Position numbers and translations under genes: made by a program
Notes under the pieces: model-generated
Database searches by the model: none
What the model saw: the letters and a program-made list of their open reading frames with translations, nothing else
Told to the model about the DNA's origin: nothing
Assembly: GCA_902500805.1 (NCBI GenBank)
Contig: CABVSA010000002.1
Span: 1 to 64,000, forward strand
DNA length: 64,000 bases
From: an uncultured Nitrospira sp.
GTDB taxonomy: Bacteria > Nitrospirota > Nitrospiria > Nitrospirales > Nitrospiraceae
Direction: 5' to 3'
Shown: positions 7,918 to 17,976 of the stretch, in pieces
Layout: each line of letters starts with the position of its first letter
Position numbering within the stretch: position 1 is the stretch's first letter

Positions 7918-8960
7918 CAGTGAAAATGCTCGTAGCTGGTGACCGGCAGCGGTTGTCTTTTTCCGCCGGATGACATCTGTATTCCAAATCGCTTCGGGCG
8001 AATCGTGCCGATGCAGGTCACGCGATAGCCGCGGGCGTGGGCTTGTTGTTCAATCGTACTTCGGGAGCCTGGAGCGGCGGTGAAGAGCAGTTCATAGTCC
8101 TCGCCCCCGCTGAGCGCGAGCTGAACCGGTGAGCGGCCAGCTGCTTTGCCGTAGGCCTGGCAGGCTGCCGAGATCGGGAGTTTCTCGAGTTCTACTTCGG
8201 CGCCTACCTGACTCGCTTCACAGAGATGACGAAGATCTCCCGATAGGCCATCGGAGAGATCGATGGCGGAAGTGGCCAGCCACTTCTGATTCAGCCACTG
8301 TCCTTCTGACACTCTCGCCGTTGGGCGCAGGTGGCGGTCGATCAGAAATCGTTGATGTGAGGCAGGGAGGGCTAGCCTGTTCTTGCTTGAGCGGTGAGCC
8401 CTGTGGAGCGGCATCAAGAGGCGAAGTCCTGCGAGAGAATCTCCGAGCGTACCGGTGACGTAGATCAGGTCATCGACTTGAGCTCCGTGACGAAAGAGAG
8501 CCCTTCGCGTGGGCGTGGTGCCGATGAGCGTGATGTTGAGAAAGAGCCCAGCCTTGGAGGCGGAGGTATCGCCACCGATAAGTGCGACGCGATCACTTCG
8601 GCATGCGCTCATTAGGCCGCTGTAGAGTTTGAAGATGTGTGATGACGCCAGTGTCCTTGGGATGGCGAGTGAAATGAGCAAGTAGCGTGGAGTGGCCCCC
8701 ATGGCGGCAAGATCGCTGAGGTTGGCCATGGCGGCGCGATATCCGATGGACTCTGGGGTCGCAGACTTGAAGCTGAAATGGACGCCTTCCGCGAGCAGGT
8801 CTGTCGTGACATGCCACCAGGACCGTGAGGTGGGTTCAACGACCGCGGCATCGTCACCGATGCCCTGGATCAAGCCAGGCGTGTGGCGAGCGAACCGGTG
8901 GGCGAGCCCTCGGATCAGAGGGAATTCCTGAATGACTGGCTTGGCCTTGCGACTGGCCAC
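7917..8960 (-). CDS. thiL: Thiamine-monophosphate kinase
   Basis: Encodes 347 residues. ThiL phosphorylates thiamine monophosphate with ATP to give thiamine diphosphate, the last step of cofactor synthesis in the cytoplasm. Evidence: the N-terminal EFPLIRGLAHRF and GIGDDAAVV (ATP/Mg site), DLSDLAAMGATPRYLLISLA, IGGDTSAS, and the C-terminal LALSGGEDYELLFTA, all typical of the family. The start at 8960 is nine bases downstream of the lon stop, and the end overlaps the DUF2062 start. The cell also carries a thiamine-diphosphate-dependent E1-like pair in this window. Confidence 0.95.
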   Translation of the reverse strand: MASRKAKPVIQEFPLIRGLAHRFARHTPGLIQGIGDDAAVVEPTSRSWWHVTTDLLAEGVHFSFKSATPESIGYRAAMANLSDLAAMGATPRYLLISLAIPRTLASSHIFKLYSGLMSACRSDRVALIGGDTSASKAGLFLNITLIGTTPTRRALFRHGAQVDDLIYVTGTLGDSLAGLRLLMPLHRAHRSSKNRLALPASHQRFLIDRHLRPTARVSEGQWLNQKWLATSAIDLSDGLSGDLRHLCEASQVGAEVELEKLPISAACQAYGKAAGRSPVQLALSGGEDYELLFTAAPGSRSTIEQQAHARGYRVTCIGTIRPKRFGIQMSSGGKRQPLPVTSYEHFH

Positions 8961-8969
8961 AAGGCGATC

Positions 8970-11468
8970 CTATGAACGTACCGGGAGCCGGTCGGGCTTC
9001 ATCGTGGCCGGGAGTTCGTGCGACCGCCGCCCTTTGCCTGACCGTAGGGGACGGATGCGGGCCAGCACCGGTGAGGCTGGTTGTTTGTTTGAGGTCGGCC
9101 GCGTCTTCCCGCGTCGACGGAGGGCGATCTTTATGACGTCATCCATGGTATCGACAAATGCCAGCTGGATGCCTTTCAGAAGATGCTTGGGAATTTCTTC
9201 GAGATCCTTCTTGTTCCGGCGAGGCAGGATGACGGTCGTCAGCTTGGCCCGTTTGGCCGCTAGGATCTTTTCTTTCAACCCTCCGATTGGAAGGACACGG
9301 CCGCGCAAGGTGATCTCCCCAGTCATGGCCAGGTCCCGTCTGGTGGGAATCCCGGAGAACGCCGAAGCAATCGCCGTGGCCATCGTGATGCCGGCGGAGG
9401 GCCCATCCTTGGGAATGGCACCGGCGGGGACATGGATATGCAGGTCTTGCCTGCTGAACATGCTGGGGTCAATGTTCAGGCTTTTCTCTCTTGAACGGAC
9501 ATAGCTGAGGGCTGCTTGGGCGGACTCTTTCATCACATCCCCGAGGTGTCCGGTAAGGGTCAACTGGCCCTTGCCTTTCATGACGGTCGCCTCGATGTAC
9601 AGCACATCGCCACCCGCCTCGGTCCAGGCCAGACCAGTGGCGACGCCGGTCTCGTCTTGTTCGAGCTCAGCTTCCGGAACGTACTTTGAGACACCGAGAT
9701 ATTTATTCAGATTTGATGGGTCGATGGAGAATCCCTGCCCCTTGCCCTCGGCCACTTTCTTGGCGACCTTGCGCATGACGTTGGCAATCTCGCGCTCGAG
9801 ATTCCTGACGCCGGCTTCCCTGGTGTAGTGCGAGATGACTTGTCTGATGGCAGGTTCCGTGAGCTGTACGTGTTTGTTGGTGATGCCGTGTTCCTCGAGT
9901 TGGCGAGGAATTAAGTAGCGCTGGGCGATGCCGAGTTTCTCCTCCTCCGTGTATCCTGGGATTTCGATGACCTCCATCCGATCGCGCAGTGCAGGCAGAA
10001 TCGGATCGATCAAATTGGCCGTGGTGATGAACATCACTTCGGTCAAATCGAAGGGGACTCCGAGGTAGTGGTCGGTGAAAGCCGTGTTCTGTTCAGGGTC
10101 AAGCACTTCCAGCAAGGCGGCAGAAGGATCGCCTCGAAAATCCATTCCCACCTTATCCACCTCGTCCAGCATGAACACGGGATTGCTGGTCCCCGCCTGC
10201 TTCATGCCTTGGATGATACGGCCTGGCAAGGCTCCGACGTAGGTGCGGCGATGGCCACGGATTTCTGCCTCATCCCGGACACCGCCTAAGCTGATCCGCA
10301 CGAATTCGCGACCTAAGGCTTTGGCAATCGATTTGCCCAACGAGGTTTTGCCGACTCCGGGCGGACCGACGAAGCACAAGATCGGTCCCTTCATTTTCTC
10401 TTTCAGTTTTCGCACCGCCAGATATTCCAGGATCCGTTCTTTGACCTTTTCAAGATCGTAGTGATCTTCGTTCAGCACCTTGGCCGCGGCTTTCAGCTCA
10501 AGGGTGTCCTTCGACCGTTTCGACCAGGGTAACTCGACCATCCATTCCAGATAGGTACGGACAGTGGCGGACTCAGCGGTGTCGGGATGCATTTTTTCGA
10601 GGCGCTTGAGCTGTTTCTCTGCTTCTTTCAGCACCTTCTCTGGCATCTTGGCGTCTTTGATACGTTTGCGGAATTCCGTGATCTCTTCCGCTCGTTCGTC
10701 CAGTTCACCCAACTCCTTCTGAATCGCCTTCAGCTGTTCCCGGAGAAAGTATTCGCGCTGTGTTTTGTCCATCTCGCCTTTGGCTTGCGCCTGGATCTTC
10801 TGCTGCATGGAGAGGACTTCAATTTCTTTCCCCAGAATCTCGCTCACTTGTCGGAGTCGTTGAATCGGGTCGGCAATTTCCAAGGCGGCCTGGGTTATGT
10901 CGACTTTGAGGCCAAGATTGGAGGCGACCATGTCGGCTAAGCGCCCCGGCTCCTCGAGATTTTCGATGACGACCATGACATCGGGGATCAGGACTTTGCC
11001 TAGACTGACGATCCGCTCGATCTGTTCCTTTACGGTCCGCATCACGGCTTCGGCTTCCAGTGGCGTGGCCGCCGGTTTCGTGTCGGGAACTTTGTCGATG
11101 CGAACGGAGTAGTAGGGATCGGTTTGGATGTATTTGTTGATCTTGGCCTTCGCGATGCCTTGGACCAAGATCTTGATGCGCTCATCCGGCAGCTTGAGCA
11201 TCCGCATGATGATGCCGACGGTCCCAACGGTGTGGATGTCCTTGGGGGATGGGTTCTCGACATCCAGCGCTTTTTGGGTGGCAAGGAAAATCATCCGGTT
11301 GCCGGCCAAGGCGGCTTCGATCGCTTTGATCGACATGTCGCGCCCAACGAACAGCGGCAGGACCATGTAGGGAAAGACGACAATGTCTCGGACCGGCAAC
11401 AGCGGGAGCTGGCTGGGGACCTCAATGTTTTGGGGGGGCTGGATATCCTGCTCGTTTAAGTCGGTCAT
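8970..11468 (-). CDS. lon: ATP-dependent Lon protease
   Basis: Encodes 832 residues, slightly longer than the usual 780-820 because of a basic C-terminal tail of about 45 residues. Order: N-terminal LON substrate-binding domain (about 20-215), coiled coil, AAA+ module with Walker [10 protein letters not shown] at 368-376, then the S16 protease domain. The catalytic Ser691 lies in KDGPSAGIT and Lys734 in GGLKEK. Lon degrades misfolded and regulatory proteins in the cytoplasm. The 217-base gap behind galU must hold its promoter. I see a TTGACT on the minus strand at 11575-11580 but no convincing -10. Confidence 0.97.
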   Translation of the reverse strand: MTDLNEQDIQPPQNIEVPSQLPLLPVRDIVVFPYMVLPLFVGRDMSIKAIEAALAGNRMIFLATQKALDVENPSPKDIHTVGTVGIIMRMLKLPDERIKILVQGIAKAKINKYIQTDPYYSVRIDKVPDTKPAATPLEAEAVMRTVKEQIERIVSLGKVLIPDVMVVIENLEEPGRLADMVASNLGLKVDITQAALEIADPIQRLRQVSEILGKEIEVLSMQQKIQAQAKGEMDKTQREYFLREQLKAIQKELGELDERAEEITEFRKRIKDAKMPEKVLKEAEKQLKRLEKMHPDTAESATVRTYLEWMVELPWSKRSKDTLELKAAAKVLNEDHYDLEKVKERILEYLAVRKLKEKMKGPILCFVGPPGVGKTSLGKSIAKALGREFVRISLGGVRDEAEIRGHRRTYVGALPGRIIQGMKQAGTSNPVFMLDEVDKVGMDFRGDPSAALLEVLDPEQNTAFTDHYLGVPFDLTEVMFITTANLIDPILPALRDRMEVIEIPGYTEEEKLGIAQRYLIPRQLEEHGITNKHVQLTEPAIRQVISHYTREAGVRNLEREIANVMRKVAKKVAEGKGQGFSIDPSNLNKYLGVSKYVPEAELEQDETGVATGLAWTEAGGDVLYIEATVMKGKGQLTLTGHLGDVMKESAQAALSYVRSREKSLNIDPSMFSRQDLHIHVPAGAIPKDGPSAGITMATAIASAFSGIPTRRDLAMTGEITLRGRVLPIGGLKEKILAAKRAKLTTVILPRRNKKDLEEIPKHLLKGIQLAFVDTMDDVIKIALRRRGKTRPTSNKQPASPVLARIRPLRSGKGRRSHELPATMKPDRLPVRS

Positions 11469-11685
11469 GTCTATGGGCCTGTTCTGTTTATTGATACATG
11501 GAACTTCGGTTCAATGGACCAGAAGGCGGTTGCCGCTCTCTCATATTGTCGTATGTTACTTTCAGAAAGAAGAGTCAATTGAGATTGCGCGATGTACTGA
11601 GCGAACACTTCGTTCACCGTACGATCTCGTGCAAAATCGGTGTTGCCGAGATCCTTGTGACAGACTCCCCATCAGGCCGACAGGA

Positions 11686-12582
11686 TCATCCGCGACGATT
11701 ATTCGATGTGGTGTGCGTTCTGGTCGAGAGGTAGTCGCGGAATTCTGCTCCCAATGCCGGGTTCTTTAAGGCAAACTCCACGGTGGCGATCAAAAAGCCC
11801 AGCTTGTCTCCAGCGTCGTGGCGCTGGCCCTCGACCTCGAGCGCATACATCGGAGATTTCTTTGCCAGCGTCTTGAGCGCATCGGTCAACTGAATTTCTC
11901 CGTTCTTTCCCGGAGCTGTTTTTCTCAGGATGGGAAAGATTTCAGGAGGAAGAATATAGCGGCCGATCACAGCGAGCGTAGAAGGCGCATCGGCGGGCGA
12001 CGGTTTTTCAACCAAGTCCTCAACTCGATGCAACCCGTGAGAGAGGCGTTTCGGAGTGACGATGCCGTATCGACTGACATCCGCTTTGGGAACATCCTGC
12101 ACTCCCAGGACTGCCCCGTGTCGTTTCTTATAGACGTGGATGAGTTGCGCGAGCCCGGGCACGTCGGCGTCGATGATTTCGTCCCCCAGAATCACGGCAA
12201 ATGGCTCGTCTCCGATCAGGTGTTGGGCACATAAGACGGCATGTCCCAAACCCAATGCCTCTGATTGACGGACATAACAGAAATTCGCGAGATTGGAAAT
12301 CTGTCGAATCTGATGGAGGACTTGGCTTTTCCCTGTTCCCTTTAAATTCTCTTCTAACTCGACGGAACGATCAAAGTGATCTTCGATGGCACGTTTGCCG
12401 CGCCCTGTGATCACGATGATATCTTCGATGCCTGAGGCGACCGCTTCTTCAACCGTATATTGAATCAGCGGCTTGTCGACCAGTGGCAACATCTCCTTAG
12501 GAGAGGCCTTGGTCGCAGGAAGGAACCGTGTGCCCAAACCAGCTGCAGGGATAACGGCTTTTCTGACCGCAAGGCGAGACAT
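11686..12582 (-). CDS. galU: UTP-glucose-1-phosphate uridylyltransferase
   Basis: Encodes 298 residues, the normal family length. GalU makes UDP-glucose from UTP and glucose-1-phosphate, feeding LPS core and exopolysaccharide synthesis. The nucleotide-binding signature PAAGLGTRFLPATKASPKEM is at residues 12-31, followed by KPLIQYTVEEAVASGI and later GLGHAVLCAQ and VILGDEI. No Shine-Dalgarno is obvious before the ATG at 12582. The gene is divergent from bamA across a gap of about 525 bases. Confidence 0.96.
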   Translation of the reverse strand: MSRLAVRKAVIPAAGLGTRFLPATKASPKEMLPLVDKPLIQYTVEEAVASGIEDIIVITGRGKRAIEDHFDRSVELEENLKGTGKSQVLHQIRQISNLANFCYVRQSEALGLGHAVLCAQHLIGDEPFAVILGDEIIDADVPGLAQLIHVYKKRHGAVLGVQDVPKADVSRYGIVTPKRLSHGLHRVEDLVEKPSPADAPSTLAVIGRYILPPEIFPILRKTAPGKNGEIQLTDALKTLAKKSPMYALEVEGQRHDAGDKLGFLIATVEFALKNPALGAEFRDYLSTRTHTTSNNRRG

Positions 12583-13108
12583 GTGAGGATAGTATGTGAT
12601 GGATTGAGCGAAGTCAAGAAACAGACGAACTGATTGCAGGGAATCTCAATTGAGTGGATGGACCACGTGGATGATTGTTGAGTCCTTTGTCTTGATACTG
12701 TGGCGGTCCAACTTCCAGCCCGCATTCTCCATTGGATGCTGGTGGGTTGGTCGCCGAGCAACCGGTCGAGCGTAAGCCGTACGGGTCGGCAATTCGATGC
12801 GCGGGGTTTGTATAGATAAGGAGTACAGGACACCGGCGAATCTCAAAATGAAGGTCGGATCGCTGCTTTACAATGTGTGGCGACCTCAATATAATCCGGA
12901 AGTTTTGCGAGCCGGTGTCTCGTCAAGAGGCATACATGAGAGCTGTCTCGAGCGATGGATCTCCCGTGAGCACGCTGCCAACTGAGGATTGGTTTGTTAT
13001 TTGTGTGCGCTCGCAATCAGCCGGGTTTGCTACGTATTGTGTGAGACCTATGATCATGATGTCGCCTCTACCCTCCACATCCACCTTGCGTCAGAGGAAC
13101 CCTCATTG
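12583..13108. other. Divergent intergenic region galU/bamA
   Basis: There are 526 bases without a supportable gene. A short plus-strand frame at 12797-12985 and several minus-strand frames overlap one another and look random. The useful element is a promoter candidate for bamA at 13027-13054. No clear hairpin was seen. Confidence 0.5.
13027..13054 (+). promoter_or_regulatory. Candidate sigma70-type promoter for the bamA operon
   Basis: TTGCTA (13027-13032, 4/6 to the -35 consensus) and TATGAT (13049-13054, 5/6 to the -10 consensus) are separated by 16 bases. They lie 55 bases before the bamA start at 13109. If real, translation cannot begin at the upstream in-frame start at 12989. Confidence 0.45.
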
Positions 13109-15430
13109 GTGACCGGGCATCCCGTCTACAGATCCCGATTACTGATGGTTGTGGCACTGGCGGCTTCTGTCTTCTGGAGTGGGCTCGATAGTTATGGGCA
13201 GGGGGTCGAGCCGAAGGTGACCTCGATCGACATCCGGGGGGCCAAGCGGATTGAGGTAGCGGCGATTGTTGGTCGTCTCACCCTCAAGCCGGATGATCCG
13301 TATACATCGGAACATGTGCGTGGCCAGATTCGGATTCTGTACGACACCGGATTTTTCGAGGATGTGCAGGTGGAAACTGAGTCGGTTCAAGCCGGTATGG
13401 CGGTGACGTTTGTTGTGCGGGAAAAACCCTTCATCAGTGAGGTCGTTTTTGACGGAAACGAGCATCTGAGCGACGAGAAGTTGAAAGAGAAAACGACCAT
13501 CAAAAGCCAGACGTTTCTCGATCAGCAACAGGTGAAAGAGAGTGCCGAGCGGCTGCGTCTTGTCTACCAGCAGGACGGATATTTCAGTGCGCAAGTCACC
13601 CCGGTGATTCAGGCGATTGATGACGATCGGATGCGCCTGATCTTTCACGTGACAGAAGGAGAGAAAGCACGGGTCAAAACGGTGGTGTTTGAGGGGCTGA
13701 CTGGGACCGGTAAGGCAGAGTTGCTCAATGTGATGGCGACCAGAGAGTGGATCCCGTGGCACGGCCTGTTCACAAAATTGAAACTCCCCTCTTTTTTCTC
13801 CGATGCTGGTCTGCTGAAACGTGAGGAGATGGACAATGATGTGGAGCGGATCAGGGAGGTGTTGCTCAATAAAGGATATTTCAATGCGCGAGTCGGTCAG
13901 CCGTCGGTTGAACTGACCGAAGACAAAAAATGGTTCATCGTCAGCTACCCCGTCTCCGAGGGAGAACCGTTTACCGTCAGTGAAGTCGGGTTTCGCGGGT
14001 ATACGGTGTTCGAGGACCCTGAGCTTCGTCAAGGATTGAAAATCAAGGATGGAGAGATCTTTCAACGAGCTAAAATCCGGGATGAGATCACTCGGCTGAC
14101 GGATCTCTACGGCAGCAAGGGATATTCCTTTGCAGAAGTGGTTCCCAGCGTCAATCCGAACAATGAGGAACGAACCGTCGCGATCATCTTCAGTCTGAAA
14201 GAAGGCGAGATGATGCGGATCCGACAGATCAATATCCACGGAAACGACAAAACGCGCGACAACGTCATTCGACGAGAAATACGAGTCGATGAGCAAGATG
14301 TGATCGACACCGCCTCGCTGAAACGCAGTTTTCAGCGTTTGAATAATCTGAACTTTTTCGAGACGGTCGAGATTCTGCCGAATCAGGTTGCGCCGGACAA
14401 GGTGGATTTGAATGTACGAGTGAAGGAAAAGCCGACCGGCATGTTTAGTCTTGGCGGAGGCTTTAGCACCCTCGACCGGCTCGTGGCGATCGCCGACATT
14501 ACGCAGGGGAATTTGGGCGGGTATGGGTATCTCGGTCGCATCCGGGGGCAGCTGGGGCAGCGCCGAAGTCTTGGGTCCATCACCTTCCGGAACCCCTATC
14601 TCTATGATTCGTTGACGTCGCTCCAGGTAGACGGTTATCGCAGTATGACGAATTATCTTTCCTATTTCGAAGAGCGAACCGGTGGAAATGTCACATTGGG
14701 TCGATGGCTCTCCGAGTATGTGACGGGGAGCGTCAGCATCTTTGGCGAGCAAATCACATTCCGAGATCCTCAGCTCGGTGTCTGTCCGGATCTGGTGCCG
14801 ATTGTCTGTCGCCAGTTGGGAACACAGTCGTCGACGGGATTTCGTTTCGCGCTCTTTCGGGATACCAGAGACTATTACCTCGACCCCAGAACCGGTTGGC
14901 GGGTCGGCGGTGGGTTTGATATCGGGACGCCTCTGATGGGCGGGACCAATAATTTCATTAAATATCATGTTGATGTGATCAAGGTCACTCCGTTGCCGTT
15001 CGACATGAGAGTGTCGCTGAGGGCTCGCTACGGAGAGGTTCAAGCGCTTGGCGGAACGCGAATCCCACTCAGTGAGCGATTCTTCGTGGGCGGAATCAAC
15101 ACCATGCGTGGATTTGCATTCGGGCGCGCCGGCCCCGTCGTTCCGACGACTCGTGCGCCTTTCGGCGCTGCCAAGCAGTTGATTTTCAGCAGCGAGTTGA
15201 TCTTCACGATTTCTGCGGAAGCCAAATTGAACGGTGTCATTTTTTTCGACTATGGCAAAGGGTTTGATGACGATGAGCCGTTGTCGATCAACTTGAGGCC
15301 CGCTGCGGGTCTTGAGGGCCGGTGGATTTCTCCCTTCGGTCCCTTGCGCGTGGCCTATGGGATCAATCTCGACGCACGAACCGGTGAACGAGCCGGCGTG
15401 TTCGAGTTTACGATCGGAACCTTGTTCTAA
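13109..15430 (+). CDS. bamA: Outer-membrane protein assembly factor BamA
   Basis: About 773 residues. The frame is open from 12989, but the GTG at 13109 (AGAGG about ten bases upstream) gives a normal signal peptide (LLMVVALAASVFWSGLDSYG) and lies downstream of the promoter candidate. Five POTRA repeats occupy about 25-430, each ending in the usual YFxA/YSFAEV-type strand. The Omp85 beta-barrel follows, with conserved RFFVGGINTMRGFAFGRAGP (lid/L6 region) and a terminal Phe (FTIGTLF). BamA folds and inserts outer-membrane proteins. It heads the skp-like, fabZ and lpx genes. Confidence 0.95.
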   Translation: MTGHPVYRSRLLMVVALAASVFWSGLDSYGQGVEPKVTSIDIRGAKRIEVAAIVGRLTLKPDDPYTSEHVRGQIRILYDTGFFEDVQVETESVQAGMAVTFVVREKPFISEVVFDGNEHLSDEKLKEKTTIKSQTFLDQQQVKESAERLRLVYQQDGYFSAQVTPVIQAIDDDRMRLIFHVTEGEKARVKTVVFEGLTGTGKAELLNVMATREWIPWHGLFTKLKLPSFFSDAGLLKREEMDNDVERIREVLLNKGYFNARVGQPSVELTEDKKWFIVSYPVSEGEPFTVSEVGFRGYTVFEDPELRQGLKIKDGEIFQRAKIRDEITRLTDLYGSKGYSFAEVVPSVNPNNEERTVAIIFSLKEGEMMRIRQINIHGNDKTRDNVIRREIRVDEQDVIDTASLKRSFQRLNNLNFFETVEILPNQVAPDKVDLNVRVKEKPTGMFSLGGGFSTLDRLVAIADITQGNLGGYGYLGRIRGQLGQRRSLGSITFRNPYLYDSLTSLQVDGYRSMTNYLSYFEERTGGNVTLGRWLSEYVTGSVSIFGEQITFRDPQLGVCPDLVPIVCRQLGTQSSTGFRFALFRDTRDYYLDPRTGWRVGGGFDIGTPLMGGTNNFIKYHVDVIKVTPLPFDMRVSLRARYGEVQALGGTRIPLSERFFVGGINTMRGFAFGRAGPVVPTTRAPFGAAKQLIFSSELIFTISAEAKLNGVIFFDYGKGFDDDEPLSINLRPAAGLEGRWISPFGPLRVAYGINLDARTGERAGVFEFTIGTLF

Positions 15431-15441
15431 GGGGTGTTGTT

Positions 15442-16017
15442 GTGACGGAGCTGAGTCTGGATGGGATGTGGTCACGGTGCTTGGTATGGCGGCTTGGTTG
15501 GCTGTCGGGAGTATTGGGGCTTGTACTGTTTGCCGGGGGATGTGCGAGTTCGGGAGCCAAGCTTGAAAGCAAGGTAGGGGTGATCAATGCCCAGCGCCTC
15601 CTGAACGAGACGAATGCGGGGAAGCGGGCGAAGGATATTCTGGCCTCCTTCTCCAAGAATCGACAGGCGTTGATGGAGTCGGAGGAGCGGGATTTGCGTC
15701 GGATGGAGGAGGATTTTGCACGACAAGCGTCCATCCTGAGTCCCACGGCGAAACGGGAGCGGGAGGAACAATTCCGTCGACGCATGCAGGAGTATCAACA
15801 AAAGGCTGCGGAATTGAACCGTGAAGTGCAAGAAAAACAGAAGGATGTCTTGGAAGGGTTTCGTGACAAGGTCGAAGCGGTGGTCGCCAAGGTGGCGAAG
15901 GGTTTGGGGGTTCAGGTGGTTGTTGATAAGAGCAAGGGGGGGGCAACCATCTATCATGAAGACGGGTTGGATATTTCAAACCAAGTGATCGAAGCGTTCA
16001 ACCGCGAATATCCATAG
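15442..16017 (+). CDS. OmpH/Skp-like periplasmic chaperone, lipoprotein form
   Basis: Encodes 191 residues from a GTG at 15442 with AAGGGG eight bases upstream, 11 bases after bamA. The signal ends in LFAGGC, so this copy is probably lipidated, unlike typical soluble Skp. Residues about 45-60 (VGVINAQRLLNETNAGKRA) match the OmpH N-terminus. A long charged coiled coil follows, then a beta strand region (VQVVVDKSKGGATIY) as in Skp's body. Family role: holding unfolded outer-membrane proteins for BamA. A second OmpH-like gene follows immediately. Confidence 0.88.
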   Translation: MTELSLDGMWSRCLVWRLGWLSGVLGLVLFAGGCASSGAKLESKVGVINAQRLLNETNAGKRAKDILASFSKNRQALMESEERDLRRMEEDFARQASILSPTAKREREEQFRRRMQEYQQKAAELNREVQEKQKDVLEGFRDKVEAVVAKVAKGLGVQVVVDKSKGGATIYHEDGLDISNQVIEAFNREYP

Positions 16018-16036
16018 TGTCTGCGGGAGGTAGGTC

Positions 16037-16579
16037 ATGATGAATCGTACGAAAATGATCGTGCTGGCCGTTCTGTGGTCTGTGGTTCAATGGGCGGGGC
16101 CCCTTTATGCGGGAGATCCGCTTAAGGTAGGGGTCATGGATCAACAGCTCGTCTTTGAGCGAAGCAAGTCGGGGAAGGCGGCGTTGGAAGATATGGCGGG
16201 CTATGCCCAGACCAGACAGAAGATCATCAATTCTGATGAGCAGGAACTCAAAGAATTGCAGCAATCGCTGGAAGACCCGAATACCAAGCTTGCCGATGCG
16301 ATCAGGCAAGAGAAGGAAGAACAGTTGAGGGGCAAGGTGGAGGCCTATCAGCATCGGGTGCAAGAGTTCAATCGTGAGGTTCAGCAGAAGCGAGGTGAAA
16401 TGGTCGCCGAATATTCAAAAAGGATCGCGGCAGCCGCGCAAGCCGTCGCTCAAAAAGAAGGCTATGCGGCCATTCTCGACAAGGGCAATGACTCGGTGCT
16501 CCGCGTCGTGCTCTATCACCAGGCTGCGTTGGATGTGACGGAGTTGGTCGTCAAAGAATTTGATCGGCAAAACCCTTAG
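16037..16579 (+). CDS. OmpH/Skp-like periplasmic chaperone, soluble form
   Basis: Encodes 180 residues with a strong GGGAGG upstream of the ATG. A cleavable signal (about residues 1-26, ending near YAG-DP) has no lipobox Cys. The mature part reads VGVMDQQLVFERSKSGKAAL, then a coiled coil with REVQQKRGEMVAEYS, then the C-terminal body (YAAILDKGNDSVLRVVLY), matching OmpH/Skp. It is paralogous to the preceding gene. The pair occupies the place where skp and lpxD normally lie between bamA and fabZ. Confidence 0.9.
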   Translation: MMNRTKMIVLAVLWSVVQWAGPLYAGDPLKVGVMDQQLVFERSKSGKAALEDMAGYAQTRQKIINSDEQELKELQQSLEDPNTKLADAIRQEKEEQLRGKVEAYQHRVQEFNREVQQKRGEMVAEYSKRIAAAAQAVAQKEGYAAILDKGNDSVLRVVLYHQAALDVTELVVKEFDRQNP

Positions 16580-16605
16580 GTCAGAGGCAGAGAGGAGGCA
16601 GGTCA

Positions 16606-17058
16606 ATGGCATTGGTCGAGCAGGCTGAAATTCAAACATTACTCCCCCACCGGTACCCCTTCCTGTTGGTGGATCGGGTCACCGAGTTTGAACCACATAA
16701 GCGAATCATCGGGATCAAGAATGTCACGATCAATGAGCCGTTTTTTCAAGGTCATTTTCCGGGGCGCCCGGTCATGCCGGGGGTGCTGCTGATCGAGGCC
16801 ATGGCGCAGGTGGGAGGGGTGCTGGTTTTCAAGTCGGGCGGGACGGTCGGCAAAACCATCATGTATTTGACGGGGGTTGAGGAAGCAAAGTTCAGGAAAC
16901 CGGTCGTGCCGGGTGATCAGCTTCGGTTGGAGATCGATGTGATCAAGAAGCGTCCGCCGTTCTGGAAGATGCAGGGGAAGGCCTTTGTAGACAATGAGGT
17001 GGTGTGCGAGGCTATCGTGACGGCGATGGTGATGGAAGAAAAGACCGAAACGCAATAA
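16606..17058 (+). CDS. fabZ: 3-hydroxyacyl-ACP dehydratase FabZ
   Basis: Encodes 150 residues with an excellent AGGAGG upstream. FabZ dehydrates beta-hydroxyacyl-ACP in fatty-acid elongation and competes with LpxA for the same substrate, which explains its place in lpx operons. The hot-dog fold signature is complete: PHRYPFLLVDR, FFQGHFPGRPVMPGVLLIEA with the catalytic His and Glu, and GVEEAKFRKPVVPGDQL. Confidence 0.96.
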   Translation: MALVEQAEIQTLLPHRYPFLLVDRVTEFEPHKRIIGIKNVTINEPFFQGHFPGRPVMPGVLLIEAMAQVGGVLVFKSGGTVGKTIMYLTGVEEAKFRKPVVPGDQLRLEIDVIKKRPPFWKMQGKAFVDNEVVCEAIVTAMVMEEKTETQ

Positions 17059-17157
17059 TCAATCATCGTCACGTGTCAACCTCCACGCCGCAAGGTCGGA
17101 TGCGTATATGGCCGGGAGAGCGTGGTTCAAGGCTGACCAATTTTAAAGGGGGCAGGT

Positions 17158-17976
17158 GTGAAGATACATCCATCAGCGATTGTCCATCCCAAGGCCACGC
17201 TCGATACTGATGTCGAGGTCGGGCCCTTCTGTGTCGTTGGAGAACACGTGGTCATTGGAAAGGGGAGCCGCCTCCACTCTCACGTGAATGTCGAGGGGTG
17301 GACGGAGATTGGAGAGCGAAACGAAGTGCACCCCTTTGCATCCATCGGAGGGCCTCCTCAGCACCTCGCCTATAAAGGGGAGCCGACCAAGGTGACGATC
17401 GGCCATGACAACCTCATCCGAGAATACGTCACGATCAACAGGGGAACCGTCCAAGGCGGGGGAGTGACCTCTCTCGGGTCCAAGGGCATTCTCATGGCCT
17501 ATGTGCATGTGGCGCACGATTGCCGGCTCGGCAACCACATTATCATGGCCAACGCGGCGAGCTTGGCCGGACATATCACGATCGGAGATCATTCCGTCAT
17601 CGGAGGGTTGACCGGTGTGCTTCAGTTTGTGCGCATCGGAGACTATGTCATGGTCGGAGGGTGTTGTGCGATCGGTCAGGATATCCCGCCGTTTGCGTTC
17701 GCGGCCGGGGGATATCGTGCGCATTTGTACGGCCTCAACACGGTTGGTTTGCAACGACATGGCTTCTCCGTAGACCGCATCGCCTTGTTAAGGAAGGCGT
17801 TTGATCTGCTCTTTCGAACAGGTCATCGAACGGCCGAGGCGATCAAGTTGGCGAAAAAGGAGTTCAAGGGACAGGAGGACGTGGCCAAGATTCTTGCGTT
17901 TATGGAGGGGACGAAACGAGGAATCTCGAGGGCCGTCAGCTCCGACCTTGAACGTGAATTCGATCAACCAGTGTGA
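17158..17976 (+). CDS. lpxA: UDP-N-acetylglucosamine acyltransferase LpxA
   Basis: Encodes 272 residues. LpxA catalyses the first step of lipid A synthesis, moving a hydroxyacyl chain from ACP to the 3-OH of UDP-GlcNAc. It is a left-handed beta-helix of hexapeptide repeats (HPSAIVHPKATLDTDVEVGP onward). The catalytic His is in MAYVHVAHDCRLGNH, and a helical C-terminus is present. The GTG start at 17158 lies behind GGGGG. The stop overlaps the next start by four bases (GTGA). Confidence 0.96.
   Translation: MKIHPSAIVHPKATLDTDVEVGPFCVVGEHVVIGKGSRLHSHVNVEGWTEIGERNEVHPFASIGGPPQHLAYKGEPTKVTIGHDNLIREYVTINRGTVQGGGVTSLGSKGILMAYVHVAHDCRLGNHIIMANAASLAGHITIGDHSVIGGLTGVLQFVRIGDYVMVGGCCAIGQDIPPFAFAAGGYRAHLYGLNTVGLQRHGFSVDRIALLRKAFDLLFRTGHRTAEAIKLAKKEFKGQEDVAKILAFMEGTKRGISRAVSSDLEREFDQPV

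Noticed and set aside
11469-11685. Heat-shock promoter or CIRCE element upstream of lon
   Set aside because: No CTTGAA-N13-CCCCAT pattern and no TTAGCACTC/GAGTGCTAA pair on the minus strand. Only a lone TTGACT was seen.
13139-15475. 778-residue open frame on the minus strand
   Set aside because: It is exactly antisense to bamA, has no recognisable domain and arises from the codon bias of the real gene.
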